Of a stretch of DNA of 64,000 nt, positions 20,491 through 31,611 are shown in pieces (position 1 is the first letter of the stretch; each line of letters starts with the position of its first letter). The stretch comes from Eutrigla gurnardus. Its lineage: Eukaryota > Chordata > Actinopteri > Perciformes > Triglidae. The notes under the pieces are model-generated. The model was not told the DNA's origin, ran no database searches, and saw only the letters and a program-made list of their open reading frames with translations. Location: positions 8,777,819 through 8,841,818 of the forward strand of contig OY741281.1 in the NCBI GenBank assembly GCA_963514095.1, written 5' to 3'. Position numbers and translations under genes: made by a program.

Positions 20491-23400
20491 CTGTGAAACA
20501 GAAGAAGCAGAACCTGAGTGATTGGTGTCAGTGTGGAAATAAAGCATCTCCGCCCTCACACGCCGACACTGTGGTACCTGCTGTCCTCCTTAAGCACCAG
20601 CTGGGTATCTAGGGGAGGCGCCTGCACAGGTTCAAAGCCTCTTCATCGCGGGGATGAAAGAATTCATTCTAATGAAGAAATAAAACTATGATCCCTGTGC
20701 TCTGCAGGCCTAACAAGCAGAACTAAACTCAAATGAAAGCTAAATGTCACTGGGCAAAGGGAGGCAGCAGTCTGGGCTGGAAGAAGACGAGGCCTGGGAC
20801 GTATGGCAGCCCCGCTGTATGTGTGGGATTTGGTCACATGTTTATTCTAAGCCACATTAGCTTCTCAATAAAGGCCCCTCCAGATGAGCATTTGCAGGGA
20901 TCTTTTCGTCTTTTTATTTTTTTATAACTCAAATAGCAAATCATTCCCCTTGTCATGGCGGAAGCTGACATGGGAGTGCGCGATGACACTCTGCGGCGGG
21001 AGAGAAGGCATCAGAATCATTATCATAATTCAGCATCATTCAATTATTCATCGCAGCCTGGGTTCTTTGTCAGGACGACAACATTGTGGAGGCCCTGCCT
21101 CGGTAAATTGATGGCCTTTGTGCTCCTAATTTATTTTAAATAAAATATCACTGATGTATACGCTGCATTAGATTGATGTGGCATCAGATTAGAAAGATGG
21201 CAGGAGAACGGCGCGACACAATGACCTTTATCAAAAAGCATGGACGCTCGTCCTCTACACGATGTTTGGTTGAGATTGCGCGAACGAAGTCGTGGTTATG
21301 ATGAAGTTTCCTTAATCTTTTCTCTTGTCTTCAAGATGCACAACCGTATCCACAGTCACCCAGATATCTGTAATATCTCTGTGTCTGGCAAGCAGGGGAT
21401 AATGTAGCTAAAAGAATGATCTCATTCTTCGCTCAACCTCGCGATGACTAAATCTCACTCTTTAGGGAGGTGTTGCTCTCCATTTTAATCCCGAAATGCA
21501 TTTCTGTCCCCACCCCCCCTCCTTTTTTGTCTATTGCAGAGTAATGACAATTAATCAAGCATGAAATTGACAATTGCGAGACTGTTGCCGGTGAGAGGAA
21601 TTCAAAGAAGTGGGGACTCGCTTATTCTCACGGTGCCCTGACTGAAAGTGTGTGTGTGTGTGTGAGCCTCTCCCTTGCCAAACGAGTCATAAAAATGCCC
21701 CTCACTCAAACTTTCTTTTCATTTTGTTCTTATTTCCCTCCTGAGAGGCAGGCAGGGCGACACTCGGCTTTTCCCCGGGAAGGAGAGAAAGCGTTTGATT
21801 GAGCTCCCACGACTAACAAGTCTGACTCCCCTCCTCTCCCAGTGCTGCTGGATGATTTGGCGAGGCAGCCTCCTTATTACTGTGCCATGAAATACACATT
21901 TGATGTCATCCGTGGCCAGCAGGTGTCTTTTGATCTCGAATGATGGGGACATGTGAGTTTAGTGCACGCTGGCTGTGTGGGGGAGATGGTGAAGCCCCGA
22001 CTTGGTGGGGAGACGTGACGCAAGGAGAAAAATATATTTAAAGAGACCCTTCTGCTATCACCGTGGTGAGAAGAAGAGACCCAATTGTGTTGTCTTCCTG
22101 GAACGGAGCCAGCTGCAGGAAGTTTATCTCTCTCCCTTATTTCGAACATTTTTCACGTCAAAATACACAAAGGCTTTATTGTGTTTGGAAGAGGGGTGAG
22201 AGCCGGTGTTATACATCACTGTTGAGCAGGGAGCTGGCTGGAGGGGGGGAGTACAGCTACGGTATAAGCATTGGAGAAACCTACAGGGCTTGCTCGGCAA
22301 CATCTTGTTAAGAGTGAACGAGAAGCTGACTGCATTTCGCGCCGCGTTACATCTTTACCTGACAAACCTGTAATTGCGGCAAGTGAGGAAAATGCTAGAA
22401 GGCTGGGCTAATGTGATCACGAGGATAATGCACTTTTGAGTAATGAACCGCTCCACGCGAGTCCCCCAATTTACTCTGTTTCACCTGGCAGCCTTTCAAG
22501 AGAAACAAAAGCCAAGTTTAAATACGCCTCATAATAACTAGTCCAAAATAGAGGGGGGGTGGCTAATTCAGGTGAAAGAAAAACAAAAACACAGTAATCA
22601 AAATATCAATACCCGGATACAGGAGGAAATAGGGCTATTGTGTCGGCTATAATACACTGTGGCCAAGTGGAGGCTGGATTTTATTTCACGTGGCGCTCAC
22701 TAGGGGGCAGACTGGGCTAACCGTTACCCAGGTCGCCCCTGCTGCTGAGAGATGCAGATGTTTGGGCTGGGCCCCGTGAAAGTGTGCATTTTCGATAACA
22801 CAGCAGCAGAATGCAGAGGAGGTTACCAGGTCGCCGTCTCGCCTAACTAACACGCAGGATTTGTGCTTTACATTCTGAAGGCTGCCGTGACACAAGCACA
22901 CACACTCACACACACTCATGGAAGTGCACTCACCCACATGAGATGAGATACCGTGATTCCGTGCGAGGGGAAACGCTCAGTCCGACGGGCGGCGAGTGGA
23001 TTGACTGATAAGGTGCGAAAAGCCCCCCAAGGCTACACCTACTTCCTCTGACCTGCTCGTCCTCTGTCCTCTCCTTTTCTCTTCCCAACAATCTCCTCCA
23101 TCCCTGTCATCCATCCCCGACTCCCCCACCCGCCCGCTGTTGAGTAAACACATCAGTATGAGTCTGCACTACAGGTCTTCAGGCCAGGGGCTGTTGCACC
23201 AGTGGGGGAGATGTATGCACGCCGAGTGAGTTTGTGTATTGCAGTGGGGAACGGAGTGTGTGTGTGTGAGGGGGGTCGCTGGGGAGACAGAGGGACCTGG
23301 TTCGTGGGCAGGTGCCAGGGGCCATTTGCATTTCTTAGTAAGTCTCCCCCACCCCCCCCCCCCCCCCAAGCCCACCCACACTCACACATGTGCTGCTACT

Positions 23401-26400
23401 CCCTATTCTGCTTCGATAAACACACAAGGTTACTGATGCTTTCTGGAAGAATGTTTGTAATTGCAGCCCTCGGGTATTCATTTGCATAGCAGAAGACGAA
23501 TAGTTACTTTCAAAAATCTTTTATACGTCCATCTGGAAAAATGATACCTGAAGTGATTCCTTTTTCATTACACCGCTTTGCTAGAATATTAATTTATGAT
23601 CCTAAACTGACAATATATTTTGCAATCTGCTGATGAATAATACAATTATGTATATTACAGTACATCATTATGCTACCTATTGGTCTCGATTTTTACCTGG
23701 TTCTAGTGAGATTTGGATTATATTAAATTAATAACTCACTCTGACTATGCAGCTTTTGTGTTTTTTCAAAATAAAGTAAAAAAAAAAAAAAAAAAAAAAA
23801 AGCCAGAATAAATAATGTCAGTTTGACATGTCAAATGAGGAACAGCATGAATCCACTTAGCTGCCTCGGTTTTTCAGGGTCACGGTGCCGTGCATGCTTA
23901 CTGGGACACTTGAATGGAATAGAGCCATTGTTAATGTTATTAGTAAGACGTGTTTATGACAGGTCAAAATGTCTGCCGCTTAAAAGGGCCCATTGTATTG
24001 ACACCTAATTACACTGACATCTAATACCTTGAGTCAGAGAGACATCGCTCCATTATTAATGCGTCCTCCATGTCTTTGTGTTCGACTGGTGGACGGCTCA
24101 TTTGGAATCAAACTCTCCAAGTCGAGTTTAATATGTGATGGGAATTGCTCGGCCTCTTGAAACTGTTCTCGCCCCGAGGAGAAGCCCCCTACTGAATGAC
24201 ATGAAGAACCCTTCTGGTGACAGAGGTCCACATATTCGTGGACACTTGTGGACCTTCATCACACATTACAACATGATTATCACAGTGTGTGTGTGTGTGT
24301 CTCAGAGAGGGTGGATATTTGCACATGATAGAGAATAATTGTCTTGTCAACATGGAAAATGTGATTGATGGCTGTTCCATCAAGCACTGGACGGCTACTT
24401 AGCCATGTGTGATGTCTTCATACTGTCATCATATGAATTTATAGGTTGATGTCTTTACTGCATCTCATTGGGATGTAAGATGCTAAAGGATGCCAGCTCT
24501 CATAAAATGTGCTTTTCAGCTTCCCAAAGATGTTTCTCCAAGCCGTGTGGCCTACATATGAGCCGCGTTGAAAGCCACCGTGAAAAACGTGAAATTAACT
24601 CCTTGCATAAGGATTTTTTGCACTATTGTTCTGTTGGTGGTCAGTGCGGTGGTAAACACAGGGATAATAGTCCAGGGCCTATGTAAGGGAGCCTCTTGTT
24701 TGCCAGCCTTAAATGTCAGACTGCAACCCTGAGAATCGGGCCAAGCTTAAAGCCCAGTGAATAATCCAGCCTTGGGTGTAATCAGCATGAAAGAACAAAC
24801 TCAAACTCACCACTGAGCTCGGCAGAAGGCGCTGTTAAAAATACCCGCTTCAGTTTGCACGGCGGAGGGGAAGGGGGAGCAAAGGGAAACATGGAGGGTC
24901 GTCTTTTCCCATATTTTCAAGCATCCGGAAAGAGCGGAACCAAGCCGAAAACTCCAGACACCACAACAACCTTTCACGTATGCATTCTTGTGCTTTACAA
25001 GGCTGCAGACAAAGAGATGAAAACCACCTGCACTGCCTCCTCAGCTCAACAATGCTCTTGTTACACCCGGCAAGGAGGGGATAATGTAGCTACTTCTGGT
25101 AGTTCTAATAGCAGAGGGGTGAATCTGTCTTGTGCAGCGAGTAGCTGTGAACGGATGCGTTGCTGGGGTTGGATAATTTCTGGATAAGTGTACACAACAA
25201 ACCAGATTGTGGGTAAAAAAGGCCGAATGTCAAAATTGAAATGTCAGATGAACAATTTTCTTAAAGTTACTAGAAGGAAGTTTTGTAACTGGTTATGAAA
25301 TGATTAATATCGATTCAATACTGATGCCACTATGTGACCCCCATATGCAAACAAGATCATCAGCGAGAAGATTGGATATTTCTATATAATTGTCCTAAAT
25401 GCCCGTCATCTAGGTTCACCAGAAACTCCTATGAAGAGGCCCAGAACCAGGACTGCATGGGACAGACTGTTGGACCCTGCTGTCGTAAAGGGATCTTGGT
25501 TATCAGGAACACTACCGATTATCTTCACTGGGGGCGCCAAAAGGCAAAATTAGAGTTCCTCGCAATAGCTTGAACATTGATTTCCAAGGCAGAGATACAC
25601 TGGAAACAGTCTCATGTATCGCGTTAAAGCTGGGAATATGATAAACTTTTCTACATAGTCACTGAGCTTGTGTTTAGCAACCAGAAAACAAACAAAAAAA
25701 GTTTACATTTTGCCTGCATGGCAGCACAGCAGTGGGACTTTTGTGCCAGACTGTCAAAACATTGTCAACATTGCATCACTGGGTGTGTGAAGGAATCTGT
25801 GTGCTATGAGAATGACAACTTCCACCTTTTCCATGAGTACATGTCAAAAAATAAATAACGTGAACTTGCACAGAGTAGCGGTTAGTTATTAACGCTTGCA
25901 CGATGATAGAAAACAAAAGGCTAAAAGCTTCGAGTGGAAACAGATCAGATCAAACAAAACAAAAAAAGTTGAAAGTTGTCTTTTAGATAGAAAGTTTGTG
26001 TTTTTATTGCTATTGTATATTCATTAAAAATGTAAAAAAAACAATATAATATGGTTTCTTGGCTCTGTCCATTGAGTTTTAGCACTATAGCTGGACTTGC
26101 ATGATTAGCATTAAATAGAACCCTCCAATGTAGTTGCCAATAAACTTTTTTTTGGCTCTAAAGCTTCCAAATTTTGCTTCAAAGAAGATCCCTTCTCCAT
26201 AACTAAACTCCATTGTGCAAATGTATAATAAACTTACATCTCCACGGAAGCTGTATTTCCCTCTCACGATGGATCTGTAGAGCCGCGTGCGACTGTCGTC
26301 CTCGAAAGGCATGGATCCACTCAGAACAATGTAGGCGATCACCCCGAGGGCCCACATGTCCACTGCACGGGTGTAGGGTTTCCTCAGCAACACCTCAGGA

Positions 26401-28252
26401 GCCATGTACTCAGGGGTTCCACAGGTGGTTCTGAGAGACCAAGCCTCGTCTGCTCCGTTGCTTCTACCAGGGCCTGAGATCTCGGATCCTGTTCCCCCGA
26501 ATGTGGCCAGTCCAAAGTCGGTGACAATCAGCCTGGAGTCGGCCCCGGGGTGGTAGTACAGAAGATTCTCAGGCTTCAAGTCTCCGTGGGTGACACCCAG
26601 GCTGTGCAGGTGTCCCACCCCAGCCAGCACCATCTGGAGGGCCCGGGTGGCGTCCCGCTCGGTGAAGTGGCCCCTGCTGACGACGCGGTCCAGCAGCTCC
26701 CCGCCCGTGGCCAGTTCCAGCACCACGTAAACCCGCTGCGGGAACTGAAAGACCTCGATCAGCTTGATCACATGCGAGTGGCTCACCCGCTGCAGCACTG
26801 CCAGCTCCGAGGCGCACACCTCGCGGCTCTCCGGGGCCTCCACCTCCATCATTTTAATGGCGAATGGCTGGCGGGTCGCCCTGTGCTCCGCACGCACAAC
26901 ACGGCTGAAGCTCCCTTGACCGATCAGAGCCTTGATGTCGTACCTGACAGGGCAGGAGGGGAAAGACGAGTCATTACAGCCTCGCTATCTAGTGATACAC
27001 TCTCACCGCAGCTGAGAGAGAGAAGATATCTGCATGCATCCGCAGGCATATTCATACATGTTTACAATGATGTACATCAATGATGCACTTCCCTTTAAGA
27101 CATCAGTTTCCCTGCTTTAAGTGCGCCTACATGCTCTCATCTGACAAGCACAGGAAGCCAGTCTTCAGGTTTTACAAGGCCTAGGCCTCTCAAATAAATG
27201 TCTACTGTTACCGCTAATAAATTGCATCGCATAAAGGTTATTGGGTGGCAGGCTCAGTGAATGAGAACGCCGGTGACATTAACAGTCCTCCACGAGCATT
27301 GCCAATGCTCTTAATGAGTCAGATCACCTTGTGTCGCACCGCAAAATATATTTTTTTGAATGAAAACCGGCTGCTCAGGGGGTTGAGATATTTGTTTACA
27401 GTTCAGCTTCAGTTATATATTTAACCATCCATCCATCATCCACGGCGTATTCTGTATTCAGGGTCGCGGGGGGGGGGGGGCTGGAGCCGATTCCAGCTGA
27501 CATTGGACGAAGGCAGGGTTCATCCTGTACAGGACGCCAGTCCATCGCAGGGCCGACATGTAGAGACAGACAACCATTCACGCTCACATTCACACCACAA
27601 TTTCATCAATTTACCTATCATCATCCTGCATGTCTTTGGACTGGAGGAAGCCGGAGAACCCGGAGAGAACCCACGCTTACACGGGGAGAACATGCAAACT
27701 CCACACAGATGGAACCCAAACCCGGGAATCTAACCACCACCGTGCAGCTCTATATCTTAAATAGTTATTCAACATTAAATTTCCTTTGTTAGCAATGTGA
27801 GTTACTTGAAATCTGAGGATCATACTAGTCAAATATGATTTCAAAATCCTACAAAAACATAGCAACAGACAGTTTAATAACAAACATAAACAATGACATA
27901 CTACGTTACTGGATTAGAGTATTACTTGCAAAATGTTGCTGCCAAAATAGATTTTTATTTGAGAATCATGTCAAAGCTTTTCCCCTTACCTCGCCGTCAC
28001 ACGTGGATCAAACTTGTCCTTATACTTTGCAACCTTGTCCCGGTGTCGTCCATGTCTGCCTATCTCCCCCTGGCTGTTTGATGCCGGTTGATTCTTAACG
28101 CTGGTGGGAAACCATGAACCTCTTTGCTTCTCCACACACTTCTTCAGCTCATCATCCTCGCGCGCTCTGCTGAAGGCCACGAGAGATCGCACAACACTTA
28201 CATAGCCCTTCTTGGACGCTTCAGGCAGCACCTTACTGTTCCCGCAGCCCAT
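20014..28252 (-). CDS. pskh1: Protein serine kinase H1-type kinase, complete three-exon gene
   Basis: A Ser/Thr kinase of the CAMK-like PSKH family; human PSKH1 is lipid-anchored to Golgi and other membranes. Coding exons are 27990-28252, 26238-26943 and 20014-20490, all with GT-AG borders and compatible phases, giving 481 residues (human PSKH1 424, PSKH2 385). It starts MGCGNSK: Gly2 and Cys3 are myristoylation and palmitoylation sites in PSKH1. The kinase domain begins at Tyr89: GQGSFSRVV (96-104), Lys118 in AIK, Glu134, HGDLKPEN (207-214), DFG (230-232), GTPEYMAPE (263-271), HPWVV (356-360), then a Ser-rich tail. Catalytic Asp209 is present, but HRD is HGD. The loop between DFG and TTCGTPEY is about 13 residues longer than in human PSKH1. 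PSKH1 and PSKH2 features are mixed (SMPFEDD is PSKH1-like, VSH at 141-143 PSKH2-like), so it may be a teleost paralog. Confidence 0.93.
23778..23801. repeat. A24 tract preceded by AATAAAGT
   Basis: Twenty-four A preceded by aaaataaagt. The polyadenylation-signal-like string next to an A-run could mark the tail of an old retrotransposed sequence, but I see no recognisable cDNA upstream. Confidence 0.6.
25330..25590 (+). repeat. Dispersed repeat, copy 1
   Basis: Shares ordered motifs with 47100-47310: tcag(c/a)gagaagat, cagactgt followed by accctgctg, and att(a)(g/a)agttcct ending at a ttgaac or tcgaac string. The order and orientation are the same in both copies, so they descend from one mobile element; the type is unknown. 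Confidence 0.6.
26238..26943 (-). CDS. pskh1: Kinase gene exon 2: most of the kinase domain
   Basis: Follows gccctgtcag; its first base completes Arg88 and the exon encodes 235 residues from YDIKALIG to GKYSFRGD, ending GAT|gtaagt. It holds the glycine loop, the ATP-binding lysine, the catalytic loop (HGDLKPEN), the DFG motif, the extended activation segment rich in Gly and Ser, and the APE motif. The exon is strongly GC-rich relative to its introns, typical of a constrained coding exon. Confidence 0.95.
26944..27989 (-). other. pskh1: Kinase gene intron 1
   Basis: A 1,046-base intron with gtaagg and ctgtcag ends. It holds an L2-like repeat fragment (listed separately) and no other recognised feature. 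Confidence 0.85.
27425..27745 (-). repeat. LINE (L2/Maui-like) 3'-end fragment
   Basis: The plus strand reads ccatccatcatccacggcg, then ggagccgattccagctgaca, catcgcagggccgacatgta, tcacgctcacattcacacc, catgtctttggactggagga, ggagagaacccacgcttaca and catgcaaactccacacagat. This series is very common in teleost genomes and corresponds, as far as I know, to the 3' end of an L2/Maui-type LINE on the minus strand. A G13 run at 27468-27480 interrupts it. The family name is from memory. Confidence 0.75.
27990..28252 (-). CDS. pskh1: Kinase gene exon 1: membrane-anchor N-terminus
   Basis: Encodes residues 1-87 and two bases of Arg88, ending FDPRVTA with GCGAG|gtaagg. It carries the MGCG acylation signal and the conserved KYKDKFDPRVTAR lead-in to the kinase domain; the region between is variable and basic. 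The ATG has A at -3 and G at +4. The aligned sequence of human PSKH1 supports this start. Confidence 0.93.
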
Positions 28253-28255
28253 CGT

Positions 28256-28279
28256 TCAGATGCAGCAAGCCATCGCCAT
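28256..28279 (-). promoter_or_regulatory. Short upstream open reading frame before the kinase start
   Basis: ATG-GCG-ATG-GCT-TGC-TGC-ATC-TGA (7 codons plus stop) ends three bases before the kinase ATG. If the leader is contiguous with exon 1 here, ribosomes would meet two upstream ATGs first, so it could lower translation. The leader structure is inferred. Confidence 0.4.
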
Positions 28280-30386
28280 GGAGGGAACAAAAAACAAAGA
28301 AAGGAAATCCTACATGTGCTGCATGTGAAATAAGGAACACAAGCCTGTGGTGCAGCAGGAGCAGCTCCACATTCAGGTTTGCAGGTGTTTCTTGAGGTTG
28401 ACTTGAGCTCAGAGGTTGGCAGGTGTGCGATTGCACCCTCTCACTCACTTATGTGATGAAAGTGTCAGGTAAACAGAAACTGTTTTGATGCTATTGTCAC
28501 TCCACAAGGAGCACAGCAGACGTGGTGGGAGGAAGGAGATTCCAGTCACACATCAGGAAACAGTACTTCTACGTTACTGCTGTTGGATGTTACTTCATAT
28601 CAATGTAATACTGTCATGCTCAACTCCATGTAAAAGGGAAATGTTGCACCTATTTAGCAGACTAAAGGGCTGTTCCAGCAATTTGTTAGTTCATGTTTTT
28701 ACTTTTAAAGGTACTATATAAGTAACATTATTACTACTAGCCCTGGGTTAAATGATTGTTTACCATTAACAATTCCACCATTGACTTTGAGACAATTTCA
28801 GAGGATAACTTTGCCAACTTGGTGTTAACTTCTCTGTGGAACAAGGCCAGCAAGCCCTGGGCTAAAGTCCATGTTAGCCTACTTTGGAATGTGGATTTAT
28901 GCCCCGGGCAAACAGCTCTCTTAGCCTGGGGCTGTGTGCAGTGTGAAAAAATGCCAGTTTTGCCAATATATTTTTCAATTGTGTGCCCATTGTAACTAAG
29001 TTAATAACAGCACAGTAGTATAGAAGTATATCTTCAAGTCAGATCAACGGTTACATTTGTGGATGGGACCTTTCGAGCAACACCACATGACCTTGGTAGA
29101 GCAGCGATTTTCTTGTTGTTTTTTGCTTCCAAATCACCCACATACAACTCATCCCGTCAAGCTGTTCTCTGTTATCATGAAGAACTCATCCTTCCTTTCA
29201 GCTCATCATAACAAAATCCAAAGATATACTTACTTTTAGAAGTTACTTTTCTGGCACCAATGCAGGAGGTGAACATGTTCATTGTATTGTGTTGTTGTTG
29301 AGCCCGCTATGTCGTACAACGTCCCCGCTGTCAAGCCTGTAACTAGCACGAAGCTACCTTTCTATTTTCTGCATTATGTTGCTGCTGTCGTCACGTGTCT
29401 GTAATCTTCAGAGAATAGAGGAATAAAAAAAAAAGAAATAACATGCTTCCTCCTCTCTCCCTGCCTGCCTCTGTCCTGTACATTGTTTAAAGAGCCAAAC
29501 CTCCCAGAAAATGAAGATGCCATGAAAACATGCACATAGTTATTCATACGACACTGCAGAGAGGAAGCAGGGGATCAAAATGTGGGAAGAAGCACTTTTT
29601 TTTTAACCACAAGTGGAGTGCTGTGCAGTTTGAATTATTCTTTATCACTTGCACAGGGCGTAAATAATGTGGTTATATGAGGTTTGTATAACGAGTTCAT
29701 GTTTGTGAATAAATTGCGCAGCGTGTTTGTGTTTTTTAAGGAAGATTTGCAGAGGATGCTTCCAAAACAAGGTATTGGGAAAAAAAGCTACAGTCGTTAC
29801 GATGCTTTCAATGGGTTTACGCAGGAATCTTTTTCTTGCTGTTGTTTTCATCACCTGTCAATCAAGACGCTTGATTATTTCCCTAATCTTCTGGCGCTTG
29901 GTAAAGTGGTGGCTAATGCTGCTCATGCTAGCTTCTTCCCTTCCTTTCATTGCTGCGTACTCACACTAAAAGATATTATGTGCCCCTGCTGCTGCTGCTG
30001 CCTGAGTGAAATGTGGCGCTTGCTCCTGCGTGCCGGGAGGATTATTCCCATGGAAGGCCTAGCCGGGCGGCGAGTGTTTAGAAGCAGCAAATGGAAAAGC
30101 TTTCACCAAAAGGCGGAGAGCTTTAATCGCTATTGTGTTGTATCCCTTTGCAGTTAAGAGGAGGGGAAATGTGTATTTATACGAAAATGTCACGGATGCT
30201 ACGAGACGACGCTGTGTCTTTTCAAAAGGTGTAAATTGTGTTGTCATTGGACACAGAGACAGGCTGCATCATCAGTTGCTTGTCTGCTGCGGGGTTTTTC
30301 TTTTTTTATTCAAAAGGAGCCAAAGGGGATGCTCGGCCTATCAGTCTGTTCTGCTGTCGCACAATGTCTATCCCTTTCTCAAAGGA

Positions 30387-30388
<2 letters not shown>

Positions 30389-30468
<80 letters not shown>

Positions 30469-30493
30469 AGAGAGAGAGAGAGGGAGAGAGAGA
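30389..30493. repeat. (AC)n microsatellite with adjoining GA tract
   Basis: An uninterrupted 75-base AC run (30389-30463), then gtaag and an imperfect GA run to 30493. Confidence 0.97.
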
Positions 30494-30850
30494 CCCACAC
30501 CCACAGAACTCCAACACCCCCTCCATACACAAACACAAAGAGCCAACAGAGGATAGACATCACATCAGCACTGAGGTGGTAAATCGCCCTTCAGAAGCCT
30601 TCCTCAAGGGAGTCAGCAGTTCAGCGTTTATCGAACCCCTATCTGATTACTAAAAGGCCGTCCTCGGTTATAAATGAACCCACAACACGTGTGCGGTATT
30701 GGTAAAGCCCGCTACTTGAGAGCAAAAGCCATTATAGGCTACTGTGAACTGGTTTAGGCCAGAGGAGAAGTCAGAGCACAGCTGCCACTTGCCAGTCAGT
30801 TCATTACTGTTGTTATTGTAGTCGGAGGATGTGATACCTGTGTGCCAAGA

Positions 30851-30872
30851 GGGGGGGGGGGGGGGGGGGGGG
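30851..30872. repeat. G22 homopolymer
   Basis: Twenty-two consecutive G on the plus strand; a possible G-quadruplex-forming site and a likely length-error site in assemblies. Confidence 0.95.
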
Positions 30873-30965
30873 CACTGCAGCTGGAAGAATCTGTGGACTG
30901 AAGTAGCTCTTAAGCACGGCCGAGTCAAAGGCTGCGAAAAAGCTGCTGTCGTTCCGAGGCTGAAA

Positions 30966-30970
<5 letters not shown>

Positions 30971-31012
<42 letters not shown>
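30971..31012. repeat. (TA)13-(GA)n compound microsatellite
   Basis: Thirteen TA units run directly into a GA run of about eight units. Confidence 0.95.
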
Positions 31013-31526
31013 TAGTTGGGTTTTGCAAAAAAAGAAAATGATCACTTGAACTTTGAAAAAGTGGCTTTTGGTGGGAGACAGCATGCGGCCTATTTGTGGT
31101 GTGCACTTTACATTACAGCTCGCGTAGATGATTGCAGCAGATTACCAAAGCAGTTCCACCTCCACAGGGTTGCGTAATTCATGAAGATTTTCCCGGACTA
31201 ATATTCAGAATATTAACGATACACTCTAAAGCATGTGGTTTGGACTATGCCCCATAGTTCAGTTGCTTCAATTATATTTCAAGAGTGATCGAGTCTCCCC
31301 AATTTGCAACAGTTTGGGATAGACCTGACATTGCCAACCCTGTCTCTACAAAATGACGTTCCCAACTAAACTACATTCTCTATTATGTCTTGAGGGGGAA
31401 AATGGCAGTTTTAGACATTTGATTAGCGTGAGTTGAAACAAAACAACAAATGCACTACATGGATATGTTGAGAAAAAGAACATCATGGTTTGGCTTAAAA
31501 GTACGTCTGCTACATTATTTAATTCA

Positions 31527-31611
31527 TGGATGTAAAGTACAATAAGCTCACGCTGACTTTTGACTTCACAAGGGACATGGACATCGGTCTCCTGGGTGCA
31601 AGTCCTGTGCT
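31527..31611 (+). repeat. Dispersed repeat fragment (family B, copy 1)
   Basis: Contains ggatgtaaagta, gacttttgactt, and ggacatggacatcggtctcc followed by tgggtgcaagtcctgtg. The same series occurs at 56858-56943 (plus) and, reversed, at 48050-48095. Confidence 0.6.

Larger units (their letters stand above)
20491..26237 (-). other. pskh1: Kinase gene intron 2
   Basis: A 5,747-base intron with gtaagt and ttcacag ends. It contains AT-rich, low-repeat blocks with TAAT cores (20950-21130, 22310-22530) that could be regulatory, plus C16 (23352-23367), A24 (23778-23801), short GT runs (about 21648-21663 and 24285-24301) and a dispersed repeat copy (25330-25590). No exon was recognised inside it. Confidence 0.85.

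Noticed and set aside
20137..20496. 119-codon plus-strand open frame
   Set aside because: Antisense shadow of kinase exon 3.
26550..27083. 177-codon plus-strand open frame
   Set aside because: Antisense shadow of the GC-rich kinase exon 2.
29684..30157. 157-codon plus-strand open frame
   Set aside because: No splice context, no recognisable motif and a composition typical of chance translation.
30135..30653. 172-codon plus-strand open frame rich in TH repeats
   Set aside because: Generated by the (AC)n microsatellite.
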